Positions 62,276-64,000 of a stretch of DNA of 64,000 nt are shown here, piece after piece (within the stretch, counting starts at the first letter, position 1; every line of letters starts with the position of its first letter). The notes under the pieces are model-generated. The model was given only the letters and a program-made list of their open reading frames with translations, was not told the origin of the DNA and ran no database searches. The position numbers and the translations under genes are program-made. Source of the DNA: Saccharothrix sp. S26 (lineage in GTDB: Bacteria; Actinomycetota; Actinomycetes; Mycobacteriales; Pseudonocardiaceae); contig NZ_JAJUWT010000021.1 of NCBI RefSeq assembly GCF_021390395.1, forward strand, positions 62,001 through 126,000, written 5' to 3'.

Positions 62276-62941
62276 TCAGCGGCTGCGGGCCGTGATGTCA
62301 CCGTGCGCCGTGGTGGCGTGGATGTGCAGGGCGGCGGTGCCGTCGGCGTTGCGCAGGGCGTTGTGCACGCGGCCGTGGGCGGTGCCGGCGTCGAGGGAGG
62401 CGGAGACCCCGGCGGCGGCGTCGACCGACACGTCGCCGGACTGGGTGCGCAGCACGACCGCGCCGCGCACGGCCTCGGCGATCCGGATGTCGCCCAGGCC
62501 GGTGCTGATCTCCGCCGGCCCGTCCAGCCGACCCACCGCGACGTCGCCGCTGTGCGTGGTCAGGCGCACGCTCGCGGCCCGCTCGAGCTCGACCGAGCCG
62601 TGCGAGCCCTCGAAGGTGACGTCGCCGAGCCGTCCGACGCCCCGGAACTCGGCCGAGGCGGCCTTGGCGTCGACGCGGGAACCGGCGGGCAGCCGGACCG
62701 TGACGTCGACCGCGCCGGAGGGCCCGAGGAACTGGTTCTTCGCCGAGGCGGTGATCCGCAGCACGCCGTCGCCGTACTCGACCGCGGTGCTCTCGGCGAC
62801 CTTCACGTCACGGCCCTTGGCCGCGTCCGCGGGCCGGACGTCGACCGCGGTGTCGGCCCGGTCCTCGGCGACGAACCGGACTCGGCCGGCGGGGATGTCG
62901 AGGACGGCGGACACGGGGGCCGGGGTGTCGAACGTGCGCAT
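62276..62941 (-). CDS. DUF4097 (adhesin-like beta-helix) protein
   Basis: 221 residues from the ATG at 62941, preceded by AGGAG. The sequence is made of short repeating strands with SGDV/HGD-type turns (RLTTHSGDVAVGRLDGPAEI, LRTQSGDVSVDAAAG, TTAHGDITARSR), as in DUF4097/DUF2807 beta-solenoids. There is no signal peptide or membrane segment in this start, so it may be cytosolic. Function unknown. A regulator with a GbsR/MarR-like domain lies upstream on the same strand with a 153-bp gap, and may control it. Confidence 0.8.
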   Translation of the reverse strand: MRTFDTPAPVSAVLDIPAGRVRFVAEDRADTAVDVRPADAAKGRDVKVAESTAVEYGDGVLRITASAKNQFLGPSGAVDVTVRLPAGSRVDAKAASAEFRGVGRLGDVTFEGSHGSVELERAASVRLTTHSGDVAVGRLDGPAEISTGLGDIRIAEAVRGAVVLRTQSGDVSVDAAAGVSASLDAGTAHGRVHNALRNADGTAALHIHATTAHGDITARSR

Positions 62942-63094
62942 CTTGCTCTCCTGCGGTCTGCTCCGGGCCTGCCCCGGAGGGCCGGCCGTGATCGCTGTCG
63001 TGATCACGGGAACCACACTGACCGGCCGTCCTGACACCGGGCGGCCACCGTCCTGACACGGCCCTGACACGCGCCCACCGGTCGGCGGGGCCGG

Positions 63095-64000
63095 TCACTC
63101 CTCCAGCGCTCGGCGTTGCGCCGGGCTCAGGCGGTCCGGGCGCACGGCGAGGGCGTACGTCCGGGGTCCGGCGGTCCGCAGCACGAGGGGATCGGCGATG
63201 GCCGGGTGACGTCGGATCGCGTCCACGGCGGCGGCGGTGCGGTCGCGCGGCCAGTCGAGCGCGGCGGCCAGCGCGCCGAGGGTGAGCGGCCGGCCGGCGT
63301 GCACGAGGGCGGCGACCGCGGTCAGCGCGTCGTGCCCGAGCGCCTCGGCCAGGGTGCCGCCGCTCATCTGCTCGGTGAGCCGGGCGAAGAACCGGCCCAT
63401 CCGGTTGAACCGCGCGCCGGCGGCGGTGCCGGCGCCGAAGATCCCGACGGCCTGCCGCGCGGCGGTGGCCAGCTCGGCGTGCGCACCGGTGTCGGCCTGC
63501 CAGGCCTGGAGCCAGACGTCGTCGTCCACGACGTACCGCTCCCGTCGACCACCGGTGTCCGGTCGGCGCGTCACCAACCGAAGCCCTTCCAGCGCGCCGA
63601 CGGACTTCGACACCGACGCCGGGCTGACCCGCAACCGGCGCACCAGCTCCGCCGCCGTCAGGCCGTCGTCGGCGGTGAGCAGGCAGACGAACACCCGGGC
63701 GGTCATCCGGGGCAGCCCGGTCGCGGCCAGCAGGGTCGCGAACCGGTCCACGACACCGCTCCCCGCGCCGGTCGACCGCCCGTCGGCCACCGGCTCGGGA
63801 GGGCGCGGCCTGCGTCGGCGGGCACGGTCCGCCGCGGCCCGCTGGGCCCGGTCGGCCACGTAGTCGCCCGGTGTGCCGTTGCGGGTCACCTCACGGCTGA
63901 TCGTGGACGTCGGCCGGCCGAGCCGGCGGCCGATCTCGGCGTACCCGAGCCCGTCGGCCAGCCAGACCGCGATCCGGCCGCGGTCCTCGCGGGTCAACCT
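63095..64000 (-). CDS. MarR/GbsR-like regulator with N-terminal IS30-type HTH, start beyond the window
   Basis: About 300 codons are visible and the frame is open to the right edge. A TTG at 63997 could start it, but the true start is probably further right. Residues 1-42 are an HTH_38 domain (RGRIAVWLADGLGYAEIGRR, RPTSTISREVTRNG), the helix-turn-helix found in IS30 transposases and in some actinobacterial regulators. No transposase catalytic domain follows. Instead, residues 85-150 form a MarR/GbsR winged helix (VFVCLLTADDGLTAAELVRR, RVSPASVSKSVGALEGLRL, VTRRPDTGGRRERYVVDDD), and a second winged-helix-like part follows near 230-290. It may regulate the downstream DUF4097 gene. Confidence 0.75.
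   Translation of the reverse strand, partial: RLTREDRGRIAVWLADGLGYAEIGRRLGRPTSTISREVTRNGTPGDYVADRAQRAAADRARRRRPRPPEPVADGRSTGAGSGVVDRFATLLAATGLPRMTARVFVCLLTADDGLTAAELVRRLRVSPASVSKSVGALEGLRLVTRRPDTGGRRERYVVDDDVWLQAWQADTGAHAELATAARQAVGIFGAGTAAGARFNRMGRFFARLTEQMSGGTLAEALGHDALTAVAALVHAGRPLTLGALAAALDWPRDRTAAAVDAIRRHPAIADPLVLRTAGPRTYALAVRPDRLSPAQRRALEE

Noticed and set aside
63870-64000. IS30-family transposase at the right edge
   Set aside because: Only the HTH_38 part matches. It is followed by MarR/GbsR-like winged helices and no DDE catalytic domain or inverted repeat is seen.
1-64000. tRNA, rRNA or a gamma-butyrolactone receptor system near the cluster
   Set aside because: No cloverleaf, rRNA block or TetR-type receptor/AfsA-type synthase was recognised; a covariance-model scan was not possible here.

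Overview
The window is very GC-rich DNA from a filamentous actinomycete. GTG/TTG starts, AfsR/SARP regulators, LCP and DUF4032 proteins, a WGxxGxxG peptide and DUF574 methyltransferases all fit this. A member of the Pseudonocardiales (Saccharothrix/Actinosynnema/Lentzea type) is my inference; nothing in the sequence fixes the genus. No rRNA, tRNA, CRISPR array, insertion sequence or phage gene was recognised.

Layout. 1-2800: an ECF sigma factor/LCP pair, a ribbon-helix-helix/Clp_N regulator with its own palindromic promoter, and a PPOX-fold flavin/F420 protein. 2873-35221: a biosynthetic gene cluster. 35978-47842: a DUF4032 kinase-like protein, a YdcF protein, two small proteins, an S9 peptidase with a divergent ArsR regulator, a TIR-NB-ARC-TPR protein and an AfsR-like regulator. 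48244-52317: a partly decayed stretch (MFS pseudogene, shrunken GH32-lectin gene, broken fructokinase gene) around a TVP38 protein and two copper-type genes with CsoR-like operators. 52527-64000: secreted hydrolase and P450, DUF574 methyltransferase, degenerate GGDEF-EAL protein, OsmC protein, CPBP protease/two-component operon, broken alcohol dehydrogenase, DUF4097 protein and a regulator cut by the right edge.

The cluster reads as a polyketide-alkaloid pathway. Two modular type I PKS proteins carry a KSQ loading module and three extension modules and end in a thioester reductase, not a thioesterase. They should build a C8 chain and release it as an aldehyde. A divergent class III aminotransferase would turn the aldehyde into an amine. 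Module 2 has a dead DH and a KR lacking its catalytic Ser, so a ketone is expected at C5, placed to close a six-membered cyclic imine with the C1 amine (coniine-like logic). An imine reductase follows. Two tandemly duplicated flavin amine oxidases with twin-arginine signals, resembling nicotine oxidoreductase NicA2, would act outside the membrane. A P450 and an NTF2-like protein are candidate tailoring enzymes. A PimR-like SARP and an AraC/GATase1-type regulator are candidate controllers, and an 11-bp-phased repeat array lies in the aminotransferase/PKS divergent promoter. The most notable hypothesis is that an imine is reduced inside the cell and re-oxidised outside it, as a self-protection scheme.
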